Shown one piece after another: positions 32,570 to 41,242 of a DNA stretch of 64,000 nt. Under the pieces are notes generated by a model. That model worked only from the letters and a program-made list of their open reading frames with translations, did no database searches and had not been told where the DNA came from. The stretch's first letter is position 1. Every line of letters starts with the position of its first letter. This DNA is from Duncaniella muricolitica (GTDB lineage: Bacteria > Bacteroidota > Bacteroidia > Bacteroidales > Muribaculaceae), in assembly GCA_025808375.1 (NCBI GenBank), contig CP061009.1, forward strand, positions 372,001 to 436,000, in the 5' to 3' direction. Position numbers and translations under genes: made by a program.

Positions 32570-33162
32570 AAAGGTCATTGTTGTTAATTGCAGGTTTGGT
32601 GATAGCATTTTCTGCACGTTGTGATGTTCATGCAGTTCCGGCTGATGCTTCTAAAAATCAAATGGTGCTGACCACTTCTGAGTCGGTCAATCTATACTAT
32701 AACACTGATGATGTTAATATCGTGAGTTTTGATGCTGTCAATGGAGCAGTCACCATTGCTTCAAAATATGAGGGATGGAATGATGTCTTTATGCGTAATA
32801 TTGTGGGCATAAGATTTGAAAAGGCAGCCCATGCCACATTGGAAAAGCGTATTTTGGGCACTTGGCTACATGAGGTTTACGACGAAATGGGGTGGTGTCA
32901 TCGTATTACTTTTTATGCTGACGGTACGGTGAGTGATGAGGAATATAGGTTTGAGGATGGACCGACCGGCGTTGATGATAGTTTCGGTAAATATACGTTA
33001 AATGGTAATATTATTACAATTTATTGGGATGATGAAGATGGCTGGTGGGTAAGTTTGACTGTCGAAATTAACGGTGACAGGATGGTTATGACGTATTATG
33101 ACGACTCTGACCATCTGGATACTCCGGGCTTAGATTCTGATGTCTATACAAGAGTGAAATAG
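32566..33162 (+). CDS. Secreted protein with lipocalin-like domain
   Basis: 198 residues. Signal peptide (MKRSLLLIAGLVIAFSA..). Residues about 30-85 are a beta segment similar in layout to the preceding small protein (VNIVSFDAVNGAVTIAS..IVGIRFEK). Residues about 95-198 resemble the lipocalin-like family: ILGTWLHEVYDE opening strand, ITFYADGTVSDEEY, GKYTLNGNIITIYW and VEINGDRMVMTYY. Such domains bind small hydrophobic ligands, but many Bacteroidales versions are uncharacterised. It is coupled to the upstream gene by ATGA and ends at its own terminator, so the two form a complete small operon. Confidence 0.68.
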   Translation: MKRSLLLIAGLVIAFSARCDVHAVPADASKNQMVLTTSESVNLYYNTDDVNIVSFDAVNGAVTIASKYEGWNDVFMRNIVGIRFEKAAHATLEKRILGTWLHEVYDEMGWCHRITFYADGTVSDEEYRFEDGPTGVDDSFGKYTLNGNIITIYWDDEDGWWVSLTVEINGDRMVMTYYDDSDHLDTPGLDSDVYTRVK

Positions 33163-33268
33163 CCTGCTCAGAGGGAAATAATTACTGTAGAAATGACGGC
33201 TTTAGTTGTCGATTTGAAGCTGTTATAAAAGTTAGTTAATTGAAAAATTTTGGGTCAATCGGACTTAC

Positions 33269-33357
33269 TTGGTCAAGTGGCTTCATGTTTTTAAGTAACT
33301 CTTTTGAATTTTACCTTTTTAAAAGTTACTGAAAACTGCCACTTGGCCAACTTTTTA
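33269..33357 (+). terminator. Terminator of the secreted-protein pair
   Basis: 13-bp outer stem with one G-U pair (33269-33281 with 33338-33350), an inner AGTAACT/AGTTACT helix (33294-33300 with 33324-33330), then CTTTTTAT. The rest of 33163-33529 is AT-rich leader for speA. Confidence 0.65.
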
Positions 33358-33444
33358 TGTGTTTTTTGCAATCTTAAATGAACGAGTCGTGGTGAGGGTG
33401 GTGATTTTGTGGGTAAATTGTGGGTGGATTATTATGAAAATGTG

Positions 33445-33452
33445 TAACTTTG
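33445..33452 (+). promoter_or_regulatory. Probable -7 box of speA
   Basis: TAACTTTG; leader about 70 nt to the ATG at 33530. A TTG at 33418-33420 is too far (24 bp) to be a normal -33. Confidence 0.4.
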
Positions 33453-33529
33453 CCTGTTGATTGCGTCGGTCGGCATTGTCCGGACGCAAGTCAACGTATT
33501 ATCTAATCTTTAATACCCGTTTTCAGCCG

Positions 33530-35431
33530 ATGAGAAGATGGCGCATTGAGGACAGCGCGGAGCTGTACAACATTAATGGATGGGGACGACAGTATTTCTC
33601 CATCAATTCCAAGGGCAACGTGGCCGTGACACCCCGCGAGGGGTATGCCTCCGTAGACTTGCGTGAGGTTATGGACGAGCTGCAGGTGAGAGACATTACG
33701 TCGCCCGTGCTCCTGCGTTTCCCCGATATTCTCGACAACCGTATCGAGAAGATTTCAAAGTGTTTCGCAACAGCGTCGAAGCAATATAACTATCAGGGTC
33801 AGAATTATATAATCTATCCCATAAAGGTCAATCAGATGCGTCCCGTGGTGGAGGAGATAGTGACTCACGGCGAGAAGTTCAATATCGGCCTCGAGGCCGG
33901 CTCGAAGCCCGAGTTGCATGCCGTGCTTGCCACCAATATCAAGGAGAACGCTCTCATTATCTGTAACGGATATAAGGACAAGACCTATATCGAACTCGCT
34001 CTGCTGGCCCAGAAGATGGGTCGCCGCATATATATAGTGGTAGAGAAGCTCAACGAGTTGCGCATAATCTCGGAGGTGGCCAAGCGTATGAATCTACGTC
34101 CCAACGTGGGTCTGCGCATCAAGCTCGCGTCGTCGGGCTCGGGCAAATGGGAGACCAGCGGCGGCGATCAGTCGAAGTTTGGCCTTAACTCGGCCGAGCT
34201 CCTTGAGGCTCTCGACTATATGGAGCGCAACAAAATGACCGACTGTCTGAAGCTGATACACTTCCACATAGGCAGCCAGATAACCAAAATCCGTTTTATC
34301 AAGAATGCCATCCGAGAGGCCACACAGTTCTATGTACAGTTGTGCCAGATGGGATTTGAGGTAGAGTTTATGGACATCGGCGGCGGTCTGGGCGTCGACT
34401 ATGACGGCACCCGCAACTCGGCCTCGGGCTCGTCGATGAACTATTCCATCCAGGAGTATGCCAACGACGCTGTGTCGGCTATCGTGGACGCATGCGAGAA
34501 AAACGGTCTGAGGCAGCCCAATGTCATCAACGAGAGCGGCCGCTCGCTTACGGCCCATCATTCGGTGCTGGTGCTTGAGGTGCTCGAGACCACCCAGTTG
34601 CCAATATGGAAAGACAATAAGGAGATTTCGGAGGATGACCACGAGCTGATACGTGAGCTTTACAATATATGGGACCGTCTTGACCAGCAGAATATACTCG
34701 AGAGCTGGCACGATGCGTTGCAGATACGCGAGGAGGCTCTCGACCTGTTCAGCCTCGGACTCGTCGACCTGCGCACCCGCGCACAGATGGAGGAGCTGTT
34801 CTGGTCGATAGCGCGCGAGGTGGGCGACATAGCCCACGGCATGCGCCATGCTCCCGAAGAGCTGCGCAAGGTGTCAAAGATGATACCTGACAAATATTTC
34901 TGCAATTTCTCACTGTTTCAGTCGCTTACCGACTCATGGGCGATTGACCAGGTGTTTCCCATAATCCCCCTCTCGCGCCTTGACGAGAAGCCTTCGCGCA
35001 CGTGCACTGTGCAGGACATCACCTGTGACAGCGACGGCAAGATAGCTTATTACATATCGCCCTCGGGCACTACGGCCGGGTCGCTGCCCGTGCATCCCGT
35101 GAAGCCCGGCGAACCTTATTATCTCGGTGTGTTTCTTGTCGGAGCCTATCAGGAGATACTCGGCGACATGCACAACCTGTTTGGCGACACTAATGCCGTG
35201 CATATCTCGGTCTACAAGGACCGTTATGAGATAGACCGTATAATCGACGGTGAGACTGTGGCCGATGTGCTCGATTATGTGCAGTTCAATCCCAAGAAAC
35301 TGGTGCGTAATGTCGAGGCCTGGGTGACCGCCTCGATGAAGGAGGGCAAGATTTCGCCCGAGGAGGGCCGCGAGTTCCTGAGCAACTACCGCTCGGGCCT
35401 CTACGGATATACTTATATCGAAAAAGACTAA
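33530..35431 (+). CDS. speA: Biosynthetic arginine decarboxylase
   Basis: 633 residues from the ATG at 33530 (MRRWRIEDSAELYNINGWG), the start expected for the family; an ATG at 33461 would add residues encoded just after the promoter. A fold-type III PLP enzyme: the Schiff-base Lys is K99 in YPIKVNQMRP, followed by GLEAGSKPEL, LIHFHIGSQ, MDIGGGLGVDYDGT and the later CTVQDITCDSDGK with its catalytic Cys. It decarboxylates arginine to agmatine for polyamine synthesis. truA follows 160 bp downstream beyond a repeat array. Confidence 0.95.
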   Translation: MRRWRIEDSAELYNINGWGRQYFSINSKGNVAVTPREGYASVDLREVMDELQVRDITSPVLLRFPDILDNRIEKISKCFATASKQYNYQGQNYIIYPIKVNQMRPVVEEIVTHGEKFNIGLEAGSKPELHAVLATNIKENALIICNGYKDKTYIELALLAQKMGRRIYIVVEKLNELRIISEVAKRMNLRPNVGLRIKLASSGSGKWETSGGDQSKFGLNSAELLEALDYMERNKMTDCLKLIHFHIGSQITKIRFIKNAIREATQFYVQLCQMGFEVEFMDIGGGLGVDYDGTRNSASGSSMNYSIQEYANDAVSAIVDACEKNGLRQPNVINESGRSLTAHHSVLVLEVLETTQLPIWKDNKEISEDDHELIRELYNIWDRLDQQNILESWHDALQIREEALDLFSLGLVDLRTRAQMEELFWSIAREVGDIAHGMRHAPEELRKVSKMIPDKYFCNFSLFQSLTDSWAIDQVFPIIPLSRLDEKPSRTCTVQDITCDSDGKIAYYISPSGTTAGSLPVHPVKPGEPYYLGVFLVGAYQEILGDMHNLFGDTNAVHISVYKDRYEIDRIIDGETVADVLDYVQFNPKKLVRNVEAWVTASMKEGKISPEEGREFLSNYRSGLYGYTYIEKD

Positions 35432-35435
35432 AATT

Positions 35436-35590
35436 CAATTAGTAATTAGCAATTAGTAATTAGTAATTTTTTTGAGGCAATTGCCTCTGATTGTAATTGC
35501 TAATTACTAATTGCTAATTACTAATTACTAATTGCTAATTACTAATTGCTAATTACTAATTGCTAATTACTAATTGCTAATTGCTAATTG
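35436..35590. repeat. Heptamer-based AT repeat array with inverted arms
   Basis: Left arm 35436-35468 is made of units AATTAGT/AATTAGC. A small palindrome, GAGGCAATTGCCTC (35474-35487), sits in the middle. Right arm 35495-35590 is the reverse complement in a longer run of CTAATTA/CTAATTG (about 13 units, mostly alternating as CTAATTACTAATTG). The array fills the whole speA to truA spacer and ends within 4 nt of the probable truA start. One RNA strand could fold arm to arm in many registers. Confidence 0.85.
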
Positions 35591-35593
35591 ACT

Positions 35594-36382
35594 GTGAGGT
35601 ATTTCATGCGTCTCAGCTATCGTGGGGAGCCTTATCACGGCTGGCAGTCACAGCCGGGGGCGGTCACGGTGCAGGAGGTTATAGAGGGCGCGCTGTCAAA
35701 GGTGATGCGACGCCCGATGAAGATAGTCGGTGCGGGACGCACCGATGCGGGTGTGAATGCCCGCATGATGGTGGCACATTTTGACGTTGACGATGAGATA
35801 GCCGACACGGTGAGACTCGTAGGGTCGCTCAACGCCATGGTGGGGCGTGATATAGCCATACATGAGATATATCAGGTAGACTCCGGTCTGCATGCCCGAT
35901 TTGACGCTACCTCGCGCACCTATCACTATTATGCCGTCGGTGAGAAATCGGCCTTTTTCTATCCCCTCAGTTGGAAGGCTCCGGCCGGGCTTGACTATGA
36001 GGCTATGAACCGCGCGGCCGCGCTGCTGATTGATACAGATGATTTTACCTCGTTTGCCAAACTTCACACCGATGCAAAGACCAATATCTGTTGTGTGACG
36101 CATGCCGCGTGGCACCGCATCGATGCATTTGGCGGCGAAGGGTGGGTGTTTGTGATTACGGCCGACCGTTTTCTGCGCAATATGGTGAGGGCGGTGGTCG
36201 GTACGCTTGTCGAGGTGGGACGGGGCAAGATTACTGTCGACGATTTCGCCCGCATCATAGAGTGTCGCGACCGCTGTGCGGCCGGTACGTCCATGCCTCC
36301 TCAGGCATTGTATCTCTGGGAAGTGACCTATCCGGGCGAGACGCCCTGTACGGCCAATTTCAGCGAAAATCAGGCCAACTGA
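35594..36382 (+). CDS. truA: tRNA pseudouridine synthase A
   Basis: 262 residues from the GTG at 35594 (VRYFMRLSYRGEPYHGWQ), which matches the usual start; a TTG at 35588 lies in the repeat and an ATG at 35606 would cut the first strand. The catalytic Asp is D51 in GAGRTDAGVNA. LNAMVGRDIAI and RFLRNMVRAVVGTLVEVGRG are typical. It converts U38-U40 to pseudouridine in tRNA anticodon arms. The 5' side has no ribosome site other than the repeat array itself. Confidence 0.9.
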   Translation: MRYFMRLSYRGEPYHGWQSQPGAVTVQEVIEGALSKVMRRPMKIVGAGRTDAGVNARMMVAHFDVDDEIADTVRLVGSLNAMVGRDIAIHEIYQVDSGLHARFDATSRTYHYYAVGEKSAFFYPLSWKAPAGLDYEAMNRAAALLIDTDDFTSFAKLHTDAKTNICCVTHAAWHRIDAFGGEGWVFVITADRFLRNMVRAVVGTLVEVGRGKITVDDFARIIECRDRCAAGTSMPPQALYLWEVTYPGETPCTANFSENQAN

Positions 36383-36432
36383 ATTTAACAACTATTAACC
36401 GCCTGCAGGTCTGTTCAATCATCGGTAGTGAG

Positions 36433-36440
36433 TAACTTTG
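36433..36440 (+). promoter_or_regulatory. Probable -7 box of the beta-barrel gene
   Basis: TAACTTTG, leader about 26 nt to the ATG at 36473; TCTG (36410-36413), 19 bp upstream, could be a weak -33 box. Confidence 0.45.
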
Positions 36441-36472
36441 TGGTAGCATTATCACTGATAAAACATCACGTT

Positions 36473-37141
36473 ATGAAAAAGACCATTATCGCTATTCTCG
36501 TGCTGCTGTCGGCCATAGGTGCAAGCGCGCAGTCGCTGCTGTGGGACAGCGCGGAGCCTGTGAAGACTGTGACAGTCGGAGCCCGTCTGGGCTGGAACTT
36601 CGCGTCCATGGCCGGGAAAGGAAGCAGCTATTATGACGGCCGCAAGGGTGTGGCTCTCGGGGCTGCCGTTGATGTCAATCTCATCAAAAGTTTCTCGATA
36701 AACACAGGTCTGTATTTCACCATGAAAGGCGCGTCGATGAATGATGTGGAGGCTCAGGTGGGAGACATGCTCGGCATGAAAGCCAAAGCCACATGGGCTG
36801 TCAACTTTCTCGAGTTGCCGGTGTATGCGTCCTATCATCTGATATTTACCCCCGACTCAGATCTGCAGATATTTTTCGGACCGTATTTCAGCTATGGCGT
36901 CTATGGCAAGTATGGCATGAAGATGCGCGACATGGAGGGCTATGCCAAGGAAAAAGTGAAGCTGTTCAGCAAATCGCAGGGCTATCACCGCTGGCAGTCA
37001 GGCATAGGCCTGGGTGCGTCCTATACGTTTGACCACCATTATGTGGTCGGGCTGCAATATCAGTGGGGCATCAGGGATGTGGCCGAGCTGATGGATAATC
37101 AGTGGAATCTGTTTCAGCTCTCGATCGGCTATAATTTTTGA
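36473..37141 (+). CDS. Outer membrane beta-barrel protein, PorT-like
   Basis: 222 residues from the ATG at 36473 (MKKTIIAILVLLSAIGASAQ signal peptide). The mature part alternates polar and apolar residues in about eight strands (ARLGWNFASMAGKG, FSINTGLYFTMKGA, ASYHLIFTPDSDLQIFFGPYFSYG, YVVGLQYQWGIRDVA) and ends in the aromatic FQLSIGYNF, a standard barrel-assembly signal. It belongs to the large outer-membrane barrel group (OMP_b-brl_2/PorT-like) found in many copies per Bacteroidales genome. A porin or adhesion role cannot be specified. It is monocistronic with its own promoter. Confidence 0.78.
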   Translation: MKKTIIAILVLLSAIGASAQSLLWDSAEPVKTVTVGARLGWNFASMAGKGSSYYDGRKGVALGAAVDVNLIKSFSINTGLYFTMKGASMNDVEAQVGDMLGMKAKATWAVNFLELPVYASYHLIFTPDSDLQIFFGPYFSYGVYGKYGMKMRDMEGYAKEKVKLFSKSQGYHRWQSGIGLGASYTFDHHYVVGLQYQWGIRDVAELMDNQWNLFQLSIGYNF

Positions 37142-37257
37142 CAAGCCGTCAGTCGTTTTACGCCGTGCATCCGCATGGCGGTAAGGCCATGAAAAAATTT
37201 TAGGAAAAATAGAAAAATACCATGCGTTAAAAAGGTGTCAAATTGAAGAAATTTTTC

Positions 37258-37265
37258 TATATTTG
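37258..37265 (+). promoter_or_regulatory. Probable promoter (-7 box) of the nuo-atp-nuo block
   Basis: TATATTTG, a full TAnnTTTG match, leader about 98 nt to nuoA. No good TTTG at 19-20 bp. No comparable box was recognised before atpD or nuoI, so this may drive the whole 17-kb block. Confidence 0.45.
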
Positions 37266-37369
37266 CACAGCCGAAAGTGTGCCGTGCACTGACTGAGGAG
37301 TCTCGGTTGTGTGCAAACGACACAAACACAGCGCAATAACTATCGACGAAAAACGATTTAACTCATAAT

Positions 37370-37738
37370 ATGATAGCATTAGCAATTCAAAATGCAACCT
37401 TAGCGGTGGTCGCTCTATGCACGGGCGTCGCCCTGGTAGCTGTCGCTCTATGGCTCGCCGGGCTTATATCGCCCAAGTCGTTCAATCCGCAGAAAGGCGA
37501 GGCTTACGAATGTGGTATCCCAACCCGAGGCGAGTCAATGGCTCAATTCAAGGTGGGATATTATCTTTTTGCCATTCTCTTCCTGATGTTTGACGTCGAG
37601 ACAGTGTTTCTTTATCCGTGGGCCGTACGTGTTCACGAACTGGGCACACAGGGTCTGACAGCTATCGCAGTATTTTTCGGAATTATAGTGCTGGGTCTCG
37701 TGTATGCCTGGCGGAAAGGAGCTCTTGAATGGAAGTAA
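37370..37738 (+). CDS. nuoA: NADH-quinone oxidoreductase subunit A
   Basis: 122 residues, three membrane helices, the family's usual size. The conserved loop KGEAYECGIPTRGE, with the Cys that lies near the quinone channel, and FDVETVFLYPWAV are both present. It is the first gene of the complex I cluster, after a -7 box 105 bp upstream. Its last 10 bp overlap the start of nuoB, indicating coupled translation. Confidence 0.93.
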   Translation: MIALAIQNATLAVVALCTGVALVAVALWLAGLISPKSFNPQKGEAYECGIPTRGESMAQFKVGYYLFAILFLMFDVETVFLYPWAVRVHELGTQGLTAIAVFFGIIVLGLVYAWRKGALEWK

Positions 37739-38337
37739 CTACGCAAGGCATGCCCTATGAGGCATGGAAAGACAATGAGTATATCGAGAAGCTCGTGAAG
37801 GAGCTTCAGGAGAGCGGCTCCAACGTGATTGTGGGCTCGCTCGACAAACTTATCAACTGGGGGCGGTCTAACTCTATCTGGCCTCTTACCTTCGCCACCA
37901 GTTGCTGCGGTATAGAGTTCGTGTCGCTCGGAGCGGCGCGTTACGACATGGCGCGTTTTGGCTGGGAAGTAGCGCGAGCCTCGCCCCGTCAGGCCGACTT
38001 CATGATGGTGGCCGGCACGATTGTCCACCGTATGGCACCCGTATTCCGCCGTCTGTATGACCAGTTGGCCGAGCCCAAATATGTGATAGCATGCGGCAGT
38101 TGCGCCATTTCGGGCGGCCCCTTCAAGAAGAGCTATCATGTGGCTATGGGCATCGAGGACATAGTGCCTGTCGATGTGTTTGTGCCCGGATGCCCTCCGC
38201 GTCCCGAAGCCATGATATATGGCATCATGCAGCTCTCGCGTAAGATTAAGGTGGAGAAATTCTTCGGCGGTGTCAACCGTCAGGAGAAACAGCAGGAGTT
38301 TCTTGCCGCGCACCCGGTGCCCAGAGTCAACGACTGA
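37729..38337 (+). CDS. nuoB: NADH-quinone oxidoreductase subunit B
   Basis: 202 residues. Holds the four Cys of cluster N2: the adjacent pair in TSCCGIEF, then ACGSCAISGG and VPGCPPRPEA. N2 passes electrons to quinone. The ATG overlaps the nuoA end by 10 bp. It extends about 30 residues beyond the last motif, normal for Bacteroidales. Confidence 0.95.
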   Translation: MEVTTQGMPYEAWKDNEYIEKLVKELQESGSNVIVGSLDKLINWGRSNSIWPLTFATSCCGIEFVSLGAARYDMARFGWEVARASPRQADFMMVAGTIVHRMAPVFRRLYDQLAEPKYVIACGSCAISGGPFKKSYHVAMGIEDIVPVDVFVPGCPPRPEAMIYGIMQLSRKIKVEKFFGGVNRQEKQQEFLAAHPVPRVND

Positions 38338-38387
38338 TAAAAATCCCTCCCCACTATTTGTAGAATCATTATTACACCTTATATATA

Positions 38388-40019
38388 ATGGCTAACATCC
38401 AGGAAAAGATTTCCAAGCTGTTTCCCCAGGTCACTTTCGAGCAGACCGACATCCTCGAGATGACAGTGCCCGACGCACAGTGGCATGACGTGGCCGCCAC
38501 GCTGCGCCACGACGCGGAGCTGTCGTTTGATTTCCTCGTGACCATCGTAGGTATGGACTGGAAGGAAAACGGCATGGGCTGTATCTATGAGCTCATCTCC
38601 ACCGCAAGCAATGAGCGCGTGTCGGTCAAAGTGATGGCCACAGGCGACCGTGAGATGCCTCTCATCCACTCGGTGCACGACCTCTGGGCTATTGCCACCA
38701 TCTATGAGCGCGAGGTCTATGACTTCTTCGGCATAATCTTCGTCAACAATCCCGACATGCGCCGTCTCTTCCTCAATATCGATTGGAAGGGTTTCCCTCT
38801 GCGCAAGGATTACAACGACGACCCCAATATCAACCCCGTATCAATCGAGAACGAGCGTCAGACCGACTTTACCGACATGTGGGTGGAGCGCGACGGCAAG
38901 ATTGTAAAGGAGCAGCGTCGCATATTCGAGCCTGATGACTTTGTGGTCAACATAGGCCCGCAGCACCCCGCCACACACGGTGTGCTCCGTTTCCGCACGG
39001 CTGTCGACGGTGAGATTATCAAGAAAATCGACATCTATCTGGGCTATATCCACCGCGGAGTCGAGAAGATATGCGAGGTGGACACCTATCCGCAGACACT
39101 CCATTTCATGGACCGTCTCGATTATTTCTCGGCCCATCCCTATCACCACTGTCTGTGCATGCTCATCGAGGAGGCCGCAGGTATCCAGATATCGCGCCGT
39201 GCACAGGTGATACGTGTGCTCATGGACGAGCTCTCGCGCATCGCCTCCCACTGCCTCTTTATCGGCACCTACTGCATGGACCTCGGTGCGACCACCATGC
39301 TCTTCTACACCCTGCGTGTGCGCGAGCAGATACTCGACATCATGGAGAAGACATGCGGCGCACGCATGACTTTCAACTATGACTGCATCGGCGGTGTCAT
39401 GCAGGATCTCCATCCCGACTTCGTGAGCGACGTGCATGCCCTGCTCGATGTGCTCCCCGCCAACATCAAGGAATACAATAAGATATTTACCGGCAACGTC
39501 ATTGCCCGCGACCGTATGGAGGACGTGGGTGTGCTCAGCCGCGAGGATGCCATATCCTGGGCTGTCACCGGCCCCAACGGACGTGGCTCGGGCTGGGCGT
39601 GCGACGTGCGCAAGCTCCATCCTTACAGCATCTATTCCGAGCTTGACTTCGACGAAGTGGTGCGTGAGGAGGGCGACTCGATGGCCCGTTTCAAGGTGCG
39701 TATGGACGAGATGGTGCAGAGTGCGCGCATCATCGCCCAGCTCATCGACAATATACCCGACGGAGAGTATTGCGTGAAGGTGCCCAAGGTGCTCAAGCTC
39801 CCCGTAGGCCACTGGTTCAAGATGGTCGAGGGATGCCGAGGCACATTCGGCGTATATCTCGAGAGCGACGGTGGCACGATGCCCTATCGTCTGAAGATTG
39901 CTCCTCCGTGTCTGCCCGCCGCGGCTGTGGTCGACCACATCACCCGCGGTCAGAAGATTGCCGACCTTATCACCATCGGCGGCTCGATGGACTACATCGT
40001 GCCCGACATCGACCGGTAA
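38388..40019 (+). CDS. nuoCD: Fused NADH-quinone oxidoreductase subunit C/D
   Basis: 543 residues. The NuoC part (about 1-165) contains YEREVYDFFGI and a LRKDYNDDP linker; the NuoD part starts at VVNIGPQHPATHGVLRF (about 184), with GYIHRGVEKICE, DRLDYFSAHPYHH and the C-terminal DYIVPDIDR. The His and Tyr near the quinone headgroup site lie in these NuoD motifs. The fusion is one reading frame with no stop between the parts, as in many bacteria. It follows nuoB after 50 bp. Confidence 0.95.
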   Translation: MANIQEKISKLFPQVTFEQTDILEMTVPDAQWHDVAATLRHDAELSFDFLVTIVGMDWKENGMGCIYELISTASNERVSVKVMATGDREMPLIHSVHDLWAIATIYEREVYDFFGIIFVNNPDMRRLFLNIDWKGFPLRKDYNDDPNINPVSIENERQTDFTDMWVERDGKIVKEQRRIFEPDDFVVNIGPQHPATHGVLRFRTAVDGEIIKKIDIYLGYIHRGVEKICEVDTYPQTLHFMDRLDYFSAHPYHHCLCMLIEEAAGIQISRRAQVIRVLMDELSRIASHCLFIGTYCMDLGATTMLFYTLRVREQILDIMEKTCGARMTFNYDCIGGVMQDLHPDFVSDVHALLDVLPANIKEYNKIFTGNVIARDRMEDVGVLSREDAISWAVTGPNGRGSGWACDVRKLHPYSIYSELDFDEVVREEGDSMARFKVRMDEMVQSARIIAQLIDNIPDGEYCVKVPKVLKLPVGHWFKMVEGCRGTFGVYLESDGGTMPYRLKIAPPCLPAAAVVDHITRGQKIADLITIGGSMDYIVPDIDR

Positions 40020-40095
40020 TCCGTCACACCACCACACTATCCCCCCCACCGATAAATCGTCACTATCACAATAATCCAATCACATAAGTAACAGT

Positions 40096-41172
40096 ATGCA
40101 AGACTTATCAGTAGCAACTGCCTGGATTCATTCCTTGCTGCTCGGTTATATGCCCGAGTGGGCTGCGGTCACACTCGAGTGTCTGCTCATAGGAGTGGGG
40201 CTGATGCTCCTCTATGCGGTCCTCGCCCTTTTCTATATCCTCTTCGAACGCAAGGTCTGCGCCTATTTCCAGTGTCGTCTCGGCCCTAACCGTGTAGGTC
40301 CCTGGGGACTGCTCCAGAGCGTGGCCGATATGTTCAAGATACTCATCAAGGAGCTTATCTCGCTCAATCATATCGACAAGTTTCTTTTCGCGCTTGCTCC
40401 ATATCTGGTCATCATCGCCTCTATGCTCGCGTTTGCGGTGCTCCCGTGGGGCAACGGCCTTCAGATAATCAACTTCAATGTGGGCATCTTCTTCCTGTTG
40501 GCCGTGTCGTCGATAGGCGTGCTCGGCATTCTGCTGGCCGGATGGTCGTCCAACAACAAGTTTACGCTTATCGGCGCACTCCGCTCGGGCGCGCAGATGG
40601 TGAGCTATGAACTTTCGATGGGCTTGTGTGTTGTGACTATGGTAGTGATAGCAGGTTCGATGAACGTCACCGACATCGTGATGGCCCAGGAGCACCTGTG
40701 GTTCATCTTCTCGGGACACATCCCCGCCATCATCGCCTTTGTGATATTCATGATAGCAGGTACGGCCGAGACCAACCGTGGCCCGTTTGACCTTCCCGAA
40801 GCCGAGAGCGAGCTGACAGCCGGTTACCACACCGAGTATTCGGGTATCCACTTCGGTTTCTTCTATCTTGCCGAGTATCTCAACCTTTTCATCGTGTCGG
40901 GCGTGGCTGCACTCCTCTTCTTCGGAGGCTGGATGCCGCTCCATGTTCCCGGCCTCGACGCTTTCAACCATGTGATGGACTATATCCCCTCGGTGGTATG
41001 GTTTATCGGCAAGGCAATCGCGCTGTCGTTTATCATCATATGGTTCAAGTGGACATTCCCCCGTCTGCGTATCGACCAGCTCCTCACGCTCGAGTGGAAA
41101 TATCTGCTCCCCATCAATCTCTTCAACCTTGTGCTGATGGTGATTGTGGTGACTTACAGCCTCTACCTCTAA
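40096..41172 (+). CDS. nuoH: NADH-quinone oxidoreductase subunit H
   Basis: 358 residues, about eight membrane helices. The motifs ERKVCAYFQCRLGPNRVGPWG and GTAETNRGPFDLPEAESELTAGYHTEYSG are those of the quinone-channel subunit. It ends the first nuo segment; atpD begins 70 bp later with no recognised terminator, only a CCGTCATGACGG palindrome (41208-41219) in the spacer. Confidence 0.95.
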   Translation: MQDLSVATAWIHSLLLGYMPEWAAVTLECLLIGVGLMLLYAVLALFYILFERKVCAYFQCRLGPNRVGPWGLLQSVADMFKILIKELISLNHIDKFLFALAPYLVIIASMLAFAVLPWGNGLQIINFNVGIFFLLAVSSIGVLGILLAGWSSNNKFTLIGALRSGAQMVSYELSMGLCVVTMVVIAGSMNVTDIVMAQEHLWFIFSGHIPAIIAFVIFMIAGTAETNRGPFDLPEAESELTAGYHTEYSGIHFGFFYLAEYLNLFIVSGVAALLFFGGWMPLHVPGLDAFNHVMDYIPSVVWFIGKAIALSFIIIWFKWTFPRLRIDQLLTLEWKYLLPINLFNLVLMVIVVTYSLYL

Positions 41173-41182
41173 AAACATAAGA

Positions 41183-41192
41183 AATCCTTAAA
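41183..41192 (+). repeat. Direct repeat AATCCTTAAA, left of the atp block
   Basis: The same 10-mer occurs at 48186-48195, directly before nuoI. The pair brackets the ATP synthase genes. A 9-base version (AATCCTTAA) also occurs at the atpB stop, so it may be coincidental. Confidence 0.35.
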
Positions 41193-41242
41193 AATACTAT
41201 GTCGCGTCCGTCATGACGGCGCACTTAATACCCCTAATCGCG

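Noticed and set aside
33269..33357. Fourth copy of the long hairpin family
   Set aside because: It is a good terminator, but its arms do not align with copies A, B and C beyond a short AAAAGTTAC piece.
35436..35590. CRISPR-like array
   Set aside because: Units are 7 nt and contiguous, with no unique spacers; no cas genes are nearby.
41173..41242. Promoter or terminator between nuoH and atpD
   Set aside because: No TAnnTTTG and no stem with a T-run; only a 12-bp palindrome. The atp genes are therefore treated as part of the nuo transcript.
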